Assembly: GCA_035429805.1 (NCBI GenBank)
Contig: DAOMFL010000012.1
Span: 5,458-69,457 of the forward strand
Direction of reading: 5' to 3'
DNA from: JALORV01 sp035429805
GTDB taxonomy: Bacteria; Pseudomonadota; Gammaproteobacteria; Burkholderiales; Burkholderiaceae_F
DNA length: 64,000 bases
This document shows, piece after piece, positions 22,018 to 30,318 of the stretch. A program made the translations under genes and the position numbers. A model generated the notes under the pieces. The model ran no database searches and was not told the DNA's origin. It saw only the letters and a program-made list of their open reading frames with translations. Numbering within the stretch: position 1 is the first letter of the stretch; every line of letters begins with the position of its first letter.

Positions 22018-22716
22018 ATGGCAGACGACACCGTCATGGACTGGGTATGTACGACACTGATCCCGGACGAGAACTTCAGGACGCGCGGCGTAGCCGACAG
22101 GAACGCGTTGTGGAAGAAGAAGATCCTGACGATCGGCTTTCTCGAGGGATCGCCCAAGCTGCAGGACCGGGTGCTGAAGACCGCGCAGCGCTGGACCGAT
22201 CCGCAGGAAGGCGGAGCCAACCTGCAGTTCGAGAAGGCGGCGGATGCGGCGACGGCCGACATCCGCATCGCGTTCAAGGCAGCCGACGGGTCATGGTCGT
22301 TCGTCGGAACGGACGCCGTGTCAGCCGCAAAGAAGGGCAAGCCGACGATGAACCTCGGCTGGGCCACGGAGAAGGCGTCCGAAAAGACTTTCGCGAGCGT
22401 GGTACTGCATGAGTTCGGCCACGCACTCGGGCTGCTGCACGAGCACAACCACCCGCTTGCCGACCTCAAGTGGAAGAAGGATGTGGTCTATGCCGACCTC
22501 GGGGGTCCACCGAACAACTGGTCGAAGAAGACGGTCGACTTCAACGTGTTCGAAAGCTACCCGGCGAATCGCGTCGTGATGTCGCCGGAAATGGATCGCG
22601 TGTCGATCATGATCTACACGATCCCGGCTCGCTGGCTAGACGGGCAGCCGGGCGTCATGCCGTCGGATCATCTTTCGCGGGAAGACATCAAGTTCATCCG
22701 GCAGCTCTACAAGTAG
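22018..22716 (+). CDS. Metzincin-like zinc metalloprotease
   Basis: The 232-residue protein carries the extended zinc motif H131-E-F-G-H135-A-L-G-L-L-H141-E-H and a Met-turn S-I-M198-I-Y, the combination that defines metzincins and is closest in style to astacins (S-I-M-x-Y) or matrixins. It has no signal peptide or propeptide with a cysteine switch, so it may be cytoplasmic or exported by a non-Sec route. A preceding strand region with N-L-Q-F and A-D-I-R-I-A-F is typical of the metzincin N-subdomain. It starts a four-gene plus-strand unit with a caspase-like gene 21 bp downstream. Substrate unknown. Confidence 0.85.
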   Translation: MADDTVMDWVCTTLIPDENFRTRGVADRNALWKKKILTIGFLEGSPKLQDRVLKTAQRWTDPQEGGANLQFEKAADAATADIRIAFKAADGSWSFVGTDAVSAAKKGKPTMNLGWATEKASEKTFASVVLHEFGHALGLLHEHNHPLADLKWKKDVVYADLGGPPNNWSKKTVDFNVFESYPANRVVMSPEMDRVSIMIYTIPARWLDGQPGVMPSDHLSREDIKFIRQLYK

Positions 22717-22737
22717 CCGCAACGGTCCGCCGCCACG

Positions 22738-23772
22738 ATGCCGTCCGACGCCCTGCTGGTCACGATTGGCGAATTTCCAAGCAGCAGCGGGCTGCTGCGC
22801 GCGTTGCCGGGCGCCACAAGGGACGGACATCGTGTCGCCAACTGGCTGAAGATCCATGCTGCCGGGATCAACATGATCCCGATGTGCTGGCCGCCGGACG
22901 CTCCCGCGCCGGGGCTGAATCCGATCGACCGCAGTGCCGTTGAATCGCAGATCAACAACCTCGTGAACCAGACCGCGCCCGGCATGCGCGATCGGCTGTT
23001 CGTCTATTTCTCCGGGCACGGCCGCTCCAACATCGCACAGCCGGCGATGCCGGCGATCTACTGTGCGCAGCACCGGCGCGCGCTTCCCGACCTCTTCTTC
23101 AGCTTCAACTGGATTCCGCTGCTGACGGCATTGCCGGCCTACCGCGAGTACCTGTTCTTCTTCGACTGCTGCAACGACTTCCAGACCGACCCGCTGCCCG
23201 CGCCGGTCATCCCCGACATCGAACCGCGAACGGACCGGCCGAGCGTGCTGCTGGTCACCGCAGCGCAGCCCGGTGAGCAGGCGATCGAGTCGGACAGCGG
23301 CGGTCTCTTCACCGATGTGCTGCTTGAAGCGCTCAGCGGGTCGGCCGGCTCACCCGACTCCGACACGGTGACCGCCGCCAACCTCGTCGACTATCTGAAG
23401 GAGGTGGTGCCGGTCCGGGCCAAGGAAATCGACCCGAAACGGACCCAGCGTCCCAAGGTCTGGTTCGATTCGGACCAGCACGCGGACCTCAAGAACTATC
23501 CGCTGTACCAGCGACCGAAAGTCAGTGTCGACGTGAGCGGACTGCTGAACGGCCACGCGGCGGCCGGCATCGACGTGCTGAAGTTCGATTTCGACCCGGT
23601 TTGTGCCCTCAGCACGGGCGCCGGCGGCGGTGCGTCGGTAGACGGCATCTACCCGGGGCGATACCTGCTGAAGGATCGCAACGACGGCTGGGTGCAGGCG
23701 TTCAGGATCCGGACCCCGGTCGATGCCGCAGGGAACGTCAAGCCGGTGGCCGAGGCGGTCACACTGAGCTAG
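22738..23772 (+). CDS. Caspase-like (C14) peptidase with C-terminal beta domain
   Basis: The 344-residue protein has the bacterial caspase/metacaspase catalytic dyad: H94 in V-Y-F-S-G-H-G and C144 (or C145) in F-F-F-D-C-C-N-D, each preceded by hydrophobic strands, plus the later G-G-L-F-T-D-V-L-L-E-A-L helix seen in this family. The peptidase domain occupies about residues 1-225. The rest (about 250-344) looks like a small beta-sandwich with G-x-Y-P-G-R-Y-L-L, resembling carboxypeptidase-regulatory or PEGA-like modules. No transmembrane segment or signal is evident. Such proteases act in regulated proteolysis and some anti-phage or cell-death systems; its partner here is unknown. Confidence 0.85.
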   Translation: MPSDALLVTIGEFPSSSGLLRALPGATRDGHRVANWLKIHAAGINMIPMCWPPDAPAPGLNPIDRSAVESQINNLVNQTAPGMRDRLFVYFSGHGRSNIAQPAMPAIYCAQHRRALPDLFFSFNWIPLLTALPAYREYLFFFDCCNDFQTDPLPAPVIPDIEPRTDRPSVLLVTAAQPGEQAIESDSGGLFTDVLLEALSGSAGSPDSDTVTAANLVDYLKEVVPVRAKEIDPKRTQRPKVWFDSDQHADLKNYPLYQRPKVSVDVSGLLNGHAAAGIDVLKFDFDPVCALSTGAGGGASVDGIYPGRYLLKDRNDGWVQAFRIRTPVDAAGNVKPVAEAVTLS

Positions 23773-23781
23773 GAGCGCCGC

Positions 23782-25464
23782 ATGCAAGGGCCGTTGCACA
23801 GACTGAGTATCTCGAGCTCGCAGCCGGGCGCGGTCTTCAGGGTGACCGACGGGCGCAGCGTTTGTGTCGGGACCGGCATGTACCGGCTGGACCTCGATCT
23901 GCCTGCGGGGCTCTACTCGATCAGCACGATGCTGGGCGGCTCGATCGACTCGAAGACCGTACTGCTCGATCGCAGCCGGACCGTGGAAATCGAATCGAGC
24001 CATCGCAGTTTCGGGGATCGGGCATTCGCGCTGGCGTCACGCATCCGGTCGCTGCTGCCCGCGAGCTGCTTCGATGCCGACGCCGCGACTGTTGTGACCC
24101 TGCGGGGTCCGTTCAGGAAGGCGGCCGCGCAGAAACACCGCGTGTCCATCGATGTGGATGGAACGGCGGTGGCGGCGGCGGTCGAAGACTTGCTGGACGA
24201 TGGCGAGGGCGGCACGTGGAGCTGGCAGCTGTTTCGGCTGACCCCGCAGCCCCGGGGGCTGGAGATCACGACGGCTACTCGAACGGTCGAAGGCACGGCG
24301 ACCAGCCACGTGATTCCGCGCTTTGGCGACCGGACCGTGTGGGCCGCGTACCCGGCGCCCGCGGATGTTGCCGTCGCGGGGACAGACCTGCCCTTGGCCT
24401 ACTACGCGAGGCTGCGCCTGACCGAGCCGGGTATCGCGCCGGACCTGGGTCTGCAATGCCTGTCGGACCAGGTCTTCACCGCACTGGCCAACCGTTCGGC
24501 GCTGCCGCTGTCGCCGCCCGTTCTGGACCTGCTGTTTGCAGAAGGCGCCGACCCTCTGCTGGGCCTGGCTGCGGCCCACCTGGCGTCGCTGAGTCTGGCC
24601 TGGTACGGGTTCATGGAGCCTCTGCCGCAGGATGAAACAGCCGCGGCCGCCCGGCCCGCCAGTGAAGGTGAGCCGCCCGCCTACGAGCGCGAGCCGATCC
24701 CGCCTCCGGACCTGAGAGCCCGGGTGATCCAATGGCTCGAGCGGGGCACGGCGAACTTCGCGGACCGGCCGGACGTGCTGGCGGTGAAGTACCTGTACGG
24801 ACTCTGCAACGAGGATGTCGCGCTGGACCGGCCGCCCGTCCTGCTGCGTTCGCTCGATGCCCTCATCAAGGCCGAACACGAAGCCAGCAAGCGCGGTCGC
24901 CGGTGCGACCTTGGAGACAGTGTCTGGAGGTCGCGTTTCCAGGTGTCTGACGTGTTTGCCTTTCTGCAGTGGGAGACCAACACGAAGAAGGGAGAGGCAA
25001 AGCGGCTCGAACTCCTCAAGCAGTCGTTCGCCGCCTCGCAGGCCCTGCAGCAGTCGCTCGATGCGCTGCGCCTGAAGCAGCCCTTTGCCGTGTCTCAGGC
25101 GCAGCAGGATTCCGAGCCGACCTCGGGTGAGGGTGCGGAGGCGAGCGGCGCCGCGGCGCCGGCCGAGGGTGTGGCGCCGCAGCCTTCCGCCGCACAGGCG
25201 ATGTCGGAGCCCGTCCCGCAGGCTGCGCCGGCAAGCATGAGTGGGGGCCTGCTGCAGCGAGCAGAGCAGGCGGCCGCGCTCGGCAGGTTCACGGCCGCCG
25301 ACGCGCTGGCCAAATTGACCGGGTCGTCCACATTGCGCCAGCGTGCGACCAGCGAATTCGAGACCTACCTGAAGCTCAACGCGCAGGCGCTCAGACTCCC
25401 GACTTCGGCCATCGGCAGCCTCGCGCGGCAGTTCGCGAAGAAGAGCTCGATGCTGAAGAAGTGA
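23782..25464 (+). CDS. Uncharacterised 560-residue protein of the protease unit
   Basis: I do not recognise the family. Residues 1-70 resemble a small beta module (G-A-V-F-R-V-T-D-G-R with L-P-A-G-L-Y-S-I), similar in style to the end of the caspase-like protein. Residues 100-200 appear beta-rich, 205-400 mainly helical and possibly solenoid-like, 400-480 a low-complexity Ala/Pro/Gln/Glu linker including the repeated Q-S-F-A-A-S-Q / Q-P-F-A-V-S-Q heptads, and 485-560 a helical C-terminal domain ending K-K. AGGAG precedes its ATG, 9 bp after the caspase-like gene, so the two are co-expressed. A scaffold or sensor for the two proteases is an inference. Confidence 0.7.
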   Translation: MQGPLHRLSISSSQPGAVFRVTDGRSVCVGTGMYRLDLDLPAGLYSISTMLGGSIDSKTVLLDRSRTVEIESSHRSFGDRAFALASRIRSLLPASCFDADAATVVTLRGPFRKAAAQKHRVSIDVDGTAVAAAVEDLLDDGEGGTWSWQLFRLTPQPRGLEITTATRTVEGTATSHVIPRFGDRTVWAAYPAPADVAVAGTDLPLAYYARLRLTEPGIAPDLGLQCLSDQVFTALANRSALPLSPPVLDLLFAEGADPLLGLAAAHLASLSLAWYGFMEPLPQDETAAAARPASEGEPPAYEREPIPPPDLRARVIQWLERGTANFADRPDVLAVKYLYGLCNEDVALDRPPVLLRSLDALIKAEHEASKRGRRCDLGDSVWRSRFQVSDVFAFLQWETNTKKGEAKRLELLKQSFAASQALQQSLDALRLKQPFAVSQAQQDSEPTSGEGAEASGAAAPAEGVAPQPSAAQAMSEPVPQAAPASMSGGLLQRAEQAAALGRFTAADALAKLTGSSTLRQRATSEFETYLKLNAQALRLPTSAIGSLARQFAKKSSMLKK

Positions 25465-25476
25465 ACCGCGTGGGAC

Positions 25477-25992
25477 ATGGCAGCTTCCGGCGTGCTGTCG
25501 TGGTCCGGGGTAGACATCTCGTTTCAGAGATTCGGCCGGTCCGCCTGGTCGAGCCGCGGAGTCCTGCGCAGCTGGGCCCAGGCGCCCTGGGAACGGCTGC
25601 CTGACGGCAATCTCGCCGTTGCGTGCCTGCCAGACGACGGAGTGTGGTTCGGGCTCACGGCAACGGGAACGGCAGCGCGAGTCCGATTCGAGTCCCGCAG
25701 CGGCTGTTGGGTGCGTGAGCTGGATGTCCCGCCGGACTGGCAGTTGGGCTGGATTCAGAACGCCAGTCGCAAGCGGCCGATTGCGCTGCGCAGCGGTTGC
25801 CAGTCTGCTTCGTTCGTCCTGTCGGTACGCTGCCCGAAGTCGGCCCGTCCGAACGGGCTCGCGATCATGCTGCTCGCGCCGGACGCGTGGCGCGGACTCA
25901 TCGGCCCGCTGCAACTGGCTCCGGCAGAGGAGCCGGAGCCGGTAGGGCTCTACTCGCGGATCATGCCCGCCCGCGGGGAGCGGTCACGGTAA
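25477..25992 (+). CDS. Uncharacterised 171-residue beta-rich protein
   Basis: The product has many Trp and short hydrophobic strands with few helix-forming runs, three cysteines and an Arg-rich tail; I recognise no family. It begins 12 bp after the 560-residue gene and probably ends the plus-strand unit. Its last 43 bp overlap the end of the convergent minus-strand gene 25950-26579, so one of the two C-termini may be wrong. No clear Shine-Dalgarno sequence precedes the ATG. Confidence 0.55.
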   Translation: MAASGVLSWSGVDISFQRFGRSAWSSRGVLRSWAQAPWERLPDGNLAVACLPDDGVWFGLTATGTAARVRFESRSGCWVRELDVPPDWQLGWIQNASRKRPIALRSGCQSASFVLSVRCPKSARPNGLAIMLLAPDAWRGLIGPLQLAPAEEPEPVGLYSRIMPARGERSR

Positions 25993-26579
25993 CCGGCTTG
26001 CCGCGCAGGGGCGCTGCCGTTGCGGCTGTACGCACGTGTCGGTGACGAAGCCCCTGGCTGCAGGACCTTCGGCGCATAGCGGGCCGCCGTGGGGAAGACT
26101 TCCTCGAAGGGAACACCGCTGCGAAACTGAATCGCCTTGCGCTCCGCGTCGTCCCGTAGTCTCAGGTATTGCTTCCATCGAGCCACGCGGGACAGCGCGC
26201 GATCGGACCACTTGGACGCAGGAATCTGGTGGAACAACAGGATTGCCGTTTCCTCGGGGTTGAGCCCTTCGAGCATGCCGACATCCATCACAGCGCTGTA
26301 GAAGCGCCTGTCAAAGGCGTCTCGAGTCATGTCGAGCTGCTGCAGTGCTCCCGACACCTTCCAGACAAACCACCACCGCGACAGATACATCGGCCACGCG
26401 CCACGAGAGCCAGTGGCCGATTGTCGAACCGCAGGCTCGCCGGGAGCCGGGGGAAAGACGCTTGCGACGGGACCCTTTTCGCGATATTCGACGACCGTCC
26501 GCAGCCTCAAGTCGCGCCGATCGGGCGTTCGCCGAATCGGCAACGCCGGACCGTTTGTCGAAGCGCGCCGGTCTTGCAC
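25950..26579 (-). CDS. Uncharacterised 209-residue protein downstream of the methyltransferase
   Basis: The GTG at 26579 lies 30 bp after the methyltransferase stop, suggesting one transcript. The first 60 residues are Arg/Pro-rich and may not be translated; an ATG at M-Y-L-S-R-W-W-F-V-W would leave a protein of about 145 residues. That part is mainly helical (including D-A-F-D-R-R-F-Y-S-A-V and a K-Q-Y-L-R-L-R-D-D-A-E-R segment) with an aromatic N-terminal stretch. No family recognised. The tail is again Arg/Pro-rich and overlaps the convergent 171-residue gene. Confidence 0.55.
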   Translation of the reverse strand: MQDRRASTNGPALPIRRTPDRRDLRLRTVVEYREKGPVASVFPPAPGEPAVRQSATGSRGAWPMYLSRWWFVWKVSGALQQLDMTRDAFDRRFYSAVMDVGMLEGLNPEETAILLFHQIPASKWSDRALSRVARWKQYLRLRDDAERKAIQFRSGVPFEEVFPTAARYAPKVLQPGASSPTRAYSRNGSAPARQAGYRDRSPRAGMIRE

Positions 26580-26609
26580 GTCGAACCGGCGAAGGCCCGG
26601 TTTTCCCGG

Positions 26610-28124
26610 TCAGGGTTCGAACAGCGCCAGGCTGGCGAAGCCCTGCAGTCGTTGCCGGATCTGGTCCCGATCGAGCGTGCTGCCATGCGCTGAGAGCGCC
26701 GCCTGGAGCGCGTCAAGCGTCCGGGTGCCGTCGCATAGAGTGAGCAGCTTCCGGGCGTCCTCCTCTGCGATGCGGACGCGTCGGTGCATCAGTGTCGTCA
26801 GTGCGTCGCTGCTCGACGCTTCAGCGCGCGCCAATCGGCTCGCGCACGGGCGGTCAGACGGTGCAACGGCGCAGTTCCAGCGCTCGGCCGTGATCTCGAC
26901 CATGCGCAGACCAAGCGCCGCCAGCAGCGTCTGCTCAACCGCATCGGCGTCCGCCGCGCAGACGGCGCGGCCCAGCAGCTCACAGGCGCGCGCAAGCACG
27001 GCATCGAACGTCAGCGACTCGGGCCAGCGCTCGCGCAGCGCGATGAAGACGGCCTTGGCGAGCGGACTCGAGGTGCGCAGGCTGGCGCGTTCGCCGAGGC
27101 GGAACTGCACATTGACGCCGGCGGCGAGTTCGACCCGTGGGCCATCCGGCACAGCCGCCGACGCGACCCGCAACGTGCGAATGCGGCCCGGGACCGGAGC
27201 CGCTGCGGCCGGCGCCGACGCGTGGCGCAACAGGGTTTCACGGAATCTCCGGCACTTCACGAAGTCGAGATACTGCCCGTAGGCCACCGGGTCCGCGCGC
27301 ACTTCGTCCAGCTTCTCGCGCATGCGTTCGGGGAGGCCCGCCCCGGTCATCGTCGCGAAATCCGCCTCGGCCAGGAACGCCAGTCCGAAGGTCGCACTGT
27401 GCGCGACGAACTCCTCGAAGTACACCGGGTCGTTGATGTCGGCGAGGTCGTCGTGATACAGGTGTCCGGGCGAGTGGCCGGCGATGCGCTCGCACTCGGC
27501 GGCAAGCAGCTGACCGTAGGGGTCCTGCGCATCATGGGCCTGGACCAGAAAGTCGAGCAGCGCGCGGGCCTGCAGCACGCGCGATCCGGCGGCATCGGTT
27601 CCGCGGACGTGGTAGCGCAGCATGTCGCGCACCATCCCGGCGACGTGCCAGCCCGGGTAGACGTTGTAACTGACAAAGGCGACCCCGTTGGGCGCGAGCA
27701 CCGTGCCGATCAGTCGCAGCAGCGCGTCGCGGACCGTGCGCGGCACCCACGAATACAGTCCGTGCGCAATGACGTAGTCGAACGGCCCGATGTCCCGCGC
27801 GTCGGCAAGATTGGCGACCGAGACGACCACGTTGTCGAGCTGCAGCTCGTCGATGCGGGCTCTGGCCCGCGTGATCGCCGTCTCCGCCAGATCGAAGCCG
27901 ACGCAATGCGACCGCGGCAGGGAGCACGCGATCGGGATCAGGTTGGCACCGTCACCACAGGCAATCTCGAGGATGCGTGCGGTGGCGACTGCGGGCGGCT
28001 CCAGGCCGAACAGGCGCGCCAGAGCCGCGATGCGATTGGGATGGGTCTCGGCGTGCGAGTGACCCGGATAGGGCACAGCGTCGTAGGCCGTGGCCTTCAC
28101 GGGATGGTTGGCATCGTCGGCCAT
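26610..28124 (-). CDS. SAM-dependent methyltransferase with regulatory domain
   Basis: The 504-residue protein has a class I methyltransferase fold with motif I L-E-I-A-C-G-D-G-A-N (52-61), an acidic strand V-G-F-D-L-A and the post-motif L-Y-S-W-V-P, then a central methyltransferase-regulatory domain (about 215-310) and a C-terminal winged-helix-like tail. This architecture is common in proteobacteria but its substrates are largely unknown. It lies 54 bp after the hcp gene and before the 209-residue gene. Modification of a small molecule or of the Hcp-linked proteins are both possible; nothing visible decides. Confidence 0.85.
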   Translation of the reverse strand: MADDANHPVKATAYDAVPYPGHSHAETHPNRIAALARLFGLEPPAVATARILEIACGDGANLIPIACSLPRSHCVGFDLAETAITRARARIDELQLDNVVVSVANLADARDIGPFDYVIAHGLYSWVPRTVRDALLRLIGTVLAPNGVAFVSYNVYPGWHVAGMVRDMLRYHVRGTDAAGSRVLQARALLDFLVQAHDAQDPYGQLLAAECERIAGHSPGHLYHDDLADINDPVYFEEFVAHSATFGLAFLAEADFATMTGAGLPERMREKLDEVRADPVAYGQYLDFVKCRRFRETLLRHASAPAAAAPVPGRIRTLRVASAAVPDGPRVELAAGVNVQFRLGERASLRTSSPLAKAVFIALRERWPESLTFDAVLARACELLGRAVCAADADAVEQTLLAALGLRMVEITAERWNCAVAPSDRPCASRLARAEASSSDALTTLMHRRVRIAEEDARKLLTLCDGTRTLDALQAALSAHGSTLDRDQIRQRLQGFASLALFEP

Positions 28125-28178
28125 ACCGTGGCGGCTTGGTACGGCAGCCTCCAGCCGGAATCCGCCCTGCGCAGGGCG

Positions 28179-28667
28179 TCAGAATTCCTTGTTCGCCTTG
28201 ATGTCGTACTTGAACCGGATCGCGGCATCGAGCGAACCGTCCGGCTTCTGCGGCCGGTATTCCATCTCGACCTTGGCGAACTTCATGCTGACCTGCTCCA
28301 TCGGGACGATGCCGGCGCCGCTGGACTCCGCGACGTTGACCGACGTGATCAGCACGTCGTTCATCTTGATGACTAGGAAATCCTGTGGCCCCTTGCCCTG
28401 CTTGGCCGAGGCCAGCGTGGCGTCCCGAAGGTGTTCGCCGGTTGCACAGGCGCGCCAGAGGAGGGGGGAGGCCTTGTCGAAGCGGTGCACGAACGACAGG
28501 TCATTGAATGTCACCTTGCCTGCGCCTGCGCCACCACCCGACGCAGCGGTAGCCGGATTGCTGGCGTTCCAGGACCAGCTTTCGACGTCGATCTCGTCCT
28601 TGTGCTTGTCGTCGGTGGACTCGCCCTTGATGTCGCCGATCTTCAGATGAATGTCCGAAGCAGCCAT
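28179..28667 (-). CDS. hcp: Hcp-family type VI secretion tube protein
   Basis: The 162-residue protein opens with D-I-H-L-K-I-G-D-I-K-G-E-S and has the Hcp family pattern E-I-D-V-x-S-W-S-W, H-R-F-D-K-A-S-P-L-L-W (near 61-71) and a beta-rich C-terminus ending F-K-Y-D-I-K-A-N-K. Hcp forms hexameric rings that stack into the T6SS inner tube and also carries small effectors in its lumen. AAAGGGGAA precedes the ATG at 28667. No tss structural genes are in the window, so this is an orphan hcp, as is often found beside effector genes. Confidence 0.9.
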   Translation of the reverse strand: MAASDIHLKIGDIKGESTDDKHKDEIDVESWSWNASNPATAASGGGAGAGKVTFNDLSFVHRFDKASPLLWRACATGEHLRDATLASAKQGKGPQDFLVIKMNDVLITSVNVAESSGAGIVPMEQVSMKFAKVEMEYRPQKPDGSLDAAIRFKYDIKANKEF

Positions 28668-29189
28668 GCTGTTCCCCTTTCCGTCAGCGCGCCCGTGGCC
28701 GCCAGACTGTGACTCTGAGCGGAGGGCCCGGCCGTCGTCAATGGCAGATTCACGCGGCGCCCATGGCGGCCGGTGCGAACTGCGATGCAGCCAGCCCTGT
28801 CACCGGCATCGTTCCGCGCTGTAGTTACGGTGGGCTCTTACTGGGGCAGTCCCGCCCCCTTCGTGGGATGGCGCAGGGCGACGGGTCGGCGCAGCATGTG
28901 AACAGAACTAAGAAGACACTGCGCAGACACGGCTACACCGCTGAACGGGCGGTCCTGCCTATGGCTTGCAGCCGCTCATTCCCTCCATCGACCGCCGCCT
29001 GGCGCGGTGCCCGGCCGGTCGTCACGACTTTCCTCGAGTTCCGGGCAGAAGCCAATGCCCCATCCGGCCGCGTGCGCGAAGGCCATGAAGGCCGGCCGCC
29101 GCATTGTCGGCGTCCTGCTGCCAGCCCGGCGACTCGAGATCCTCGGCGAACATTGAGATCGACCTGCTGGACCGACGAAAGGAGACACG
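28668..29189. other. Intergenic region without a recognised gene
   Basis: This 522-bp spacer lies between the divergent hcp and SGNH hydrolase genes and presumably holds both promoters. Open frames on both strands have Arg/Pro/Ser-rich compositions typical of non-coding GC-rich DNA. No repeat, tRNA or clear promoter was found. Confidence 0.6.
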
Positions 29190-30293
29190 ATGGCAACGCA
29201 ATCGAAGCGCAAGCCACGCAAGGTGGCGAAGAAGCGCAGGGCAGCGGTCAGGCCGGCTGCAGCAACGGCTCCGTCGAGCGGCCCGGTCACGCTGGCGGAG
29301 GCGCGCGCGCTGATGCAGGCGCAGCGCCCGCCGCAGGCAATGCGCCCGATCGGCAAGCCCGGCGCGCCGCCCGCCTCACCAGGAACGGTCGGTGCCGAGC
29401 GCAAGAAACTGCGGACGCAGCGCAAGCAGGAGGTCGCGCAGCGGATCCGCGACTACAAGGCGACGATGGCCATCATGAAGAAGCGTGGCGCACGCCGCCC
29501 GGGTCCGAAAGGAGCGCCGAAGGAGGTGGAGGCTGCTGCGGCTCCTGCATTTGCACCGCTGCAGGTGCTGGCGGAAGGCGATTCGTGGTTTGACTATCCG
29601 GTGCCATTTTTCGGCGGCGGCATCATTCCGCGGCTCGAGGACCGGCTCGGCGTCCCGATCCTCAGCCTGGCGAAGGCCGGCGACGAAGTGCGCTACATGC
29701 TCGGCGTCGAGGAGCGCGAACTGCTGTCTCAGCACCTGACGGATGGCTGTCCTGCCGGTGGCGCCTGGGACGTGCTGCTGTTTTCCGGTGGTGGCAATGA
29801 CATCGTCGACAACCCCATGGCCCTCTGGGTGCGCGACTGGAATCCGGCGCTGGCGCCGATCGACCACATCCAGCAGGCACGCTTCACGTCGGCGCTCGCG
29901 CTGGTGCGGGCCGGCTATGAAGACCTGATCGCGTTGCGCGATGCCGTCAGCCCCGAAACGTACCTGGTGTTCCAGGGCTATGACTTTGCGATCCCCGACG
30001 GGCGCGGCATCTGCAATCTCGGGCCGTGGCTCAAGCCCACGTTCGATCTGCGCAGGTTTCCGACGCAGGCGGCGGCGTTCGAGGTCGTCAAGGAAATGCT
30101 GCGGCAGTTCGCGGCGATGCTGACGGCGCTGGCCGCGGCGCCGAAGGTCACCTTCATCAATGGGCAGGGCACGCTGCCACAGCAGAAGAGTTCGTGGCAC
30201 AACGAGCTGCACCCGTCGCGGGCCGGCTTCGAGCGGTTCGCAGATCTCTTCTACACGACGCTCAAGGGGCTGTTTCCGACTCGTGTGGTTTAG
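29190..30293 (+). CDS. SGNH/GDSL hydrolase with basic N-terminal extension
   Basis: The 367-residue protein carries an SGNH esterase domain from about residue 125: block I A-E-G-D-S-W-F-D-Y (nucleophile Ser near 133), a G-G-N-D motif (S-G-G-G-N-D-I-V-D) for the oxyanion Asn, and a catalytic D/H pair replaced by N-E-L-H-P-S in block V. The first 120 residues are strongly basic (many K/R, no hydrophobic signal) and low in complexity, suggesting nucleic-acid or envelope binding, or a secretion/handling region. GGAG precedes the ATG. SGNH enzymes include phospholipases and T6SS effectors; with hcp next door that is a plausible but unproven role. Confidence 0.8.
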   Translation: MATQSKRKPRKVAKKRRAAVRPAAATAPSSGPVTLAEARALMQAQRPPQAMRPIGKPGAPPASPGTVGAERKKLRTQRKQEVAQRIRDYKATMAIMKKRGARRPGPKGAPKEVEAAAAPAFAPLQVLAEGDSWFDYPVPFFGGGIIPRLEDRLGVPILSLAKAGDEVRYMLGVEERELLSQHLTDGCPAGGAWDVLLFSGGGNDIVDNPMALWVRDWNPALAPIDHIQQARFTSALALVRAGYEDLIALRDAVSPETYLVFQGYDFAIPDGRGICNLGPWLKPTFDLRRFPTQAAAFEVVKEMLRQFAAMLTALAAAPKVTFINGQGTLPQQKSSWHNELHPSRAGFERFADLFYTTLKGLFPTRVV

Positions 30294-30318
30294 TCGGCCG
30301 CCGCGCATGTGACCGTCG

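Noticed and set aside
24037..25914. 625-codon minus-strand frame opposite the 560-residue unknown
   Set aside because: Since neither strand matches a known family I compared them: the plus frame has a ribosome site, operon spacing and balanced composition, while the minus frame is Arg/Gln/Gly-rich.
28709..29593. Open frame spanning the hcp-SGNH spacer
   Set aside because: Arg/Gly/Pro-rich with no ribosome site, and it overlaps the start of the SGNH hydrolase gene in another frame.
21685..30318. Integrative element at tRNA-His
   Set aside because: No integrase or transposase and no repeated tRNA 3' end was found by eye, so an integrated element cannot be supported.
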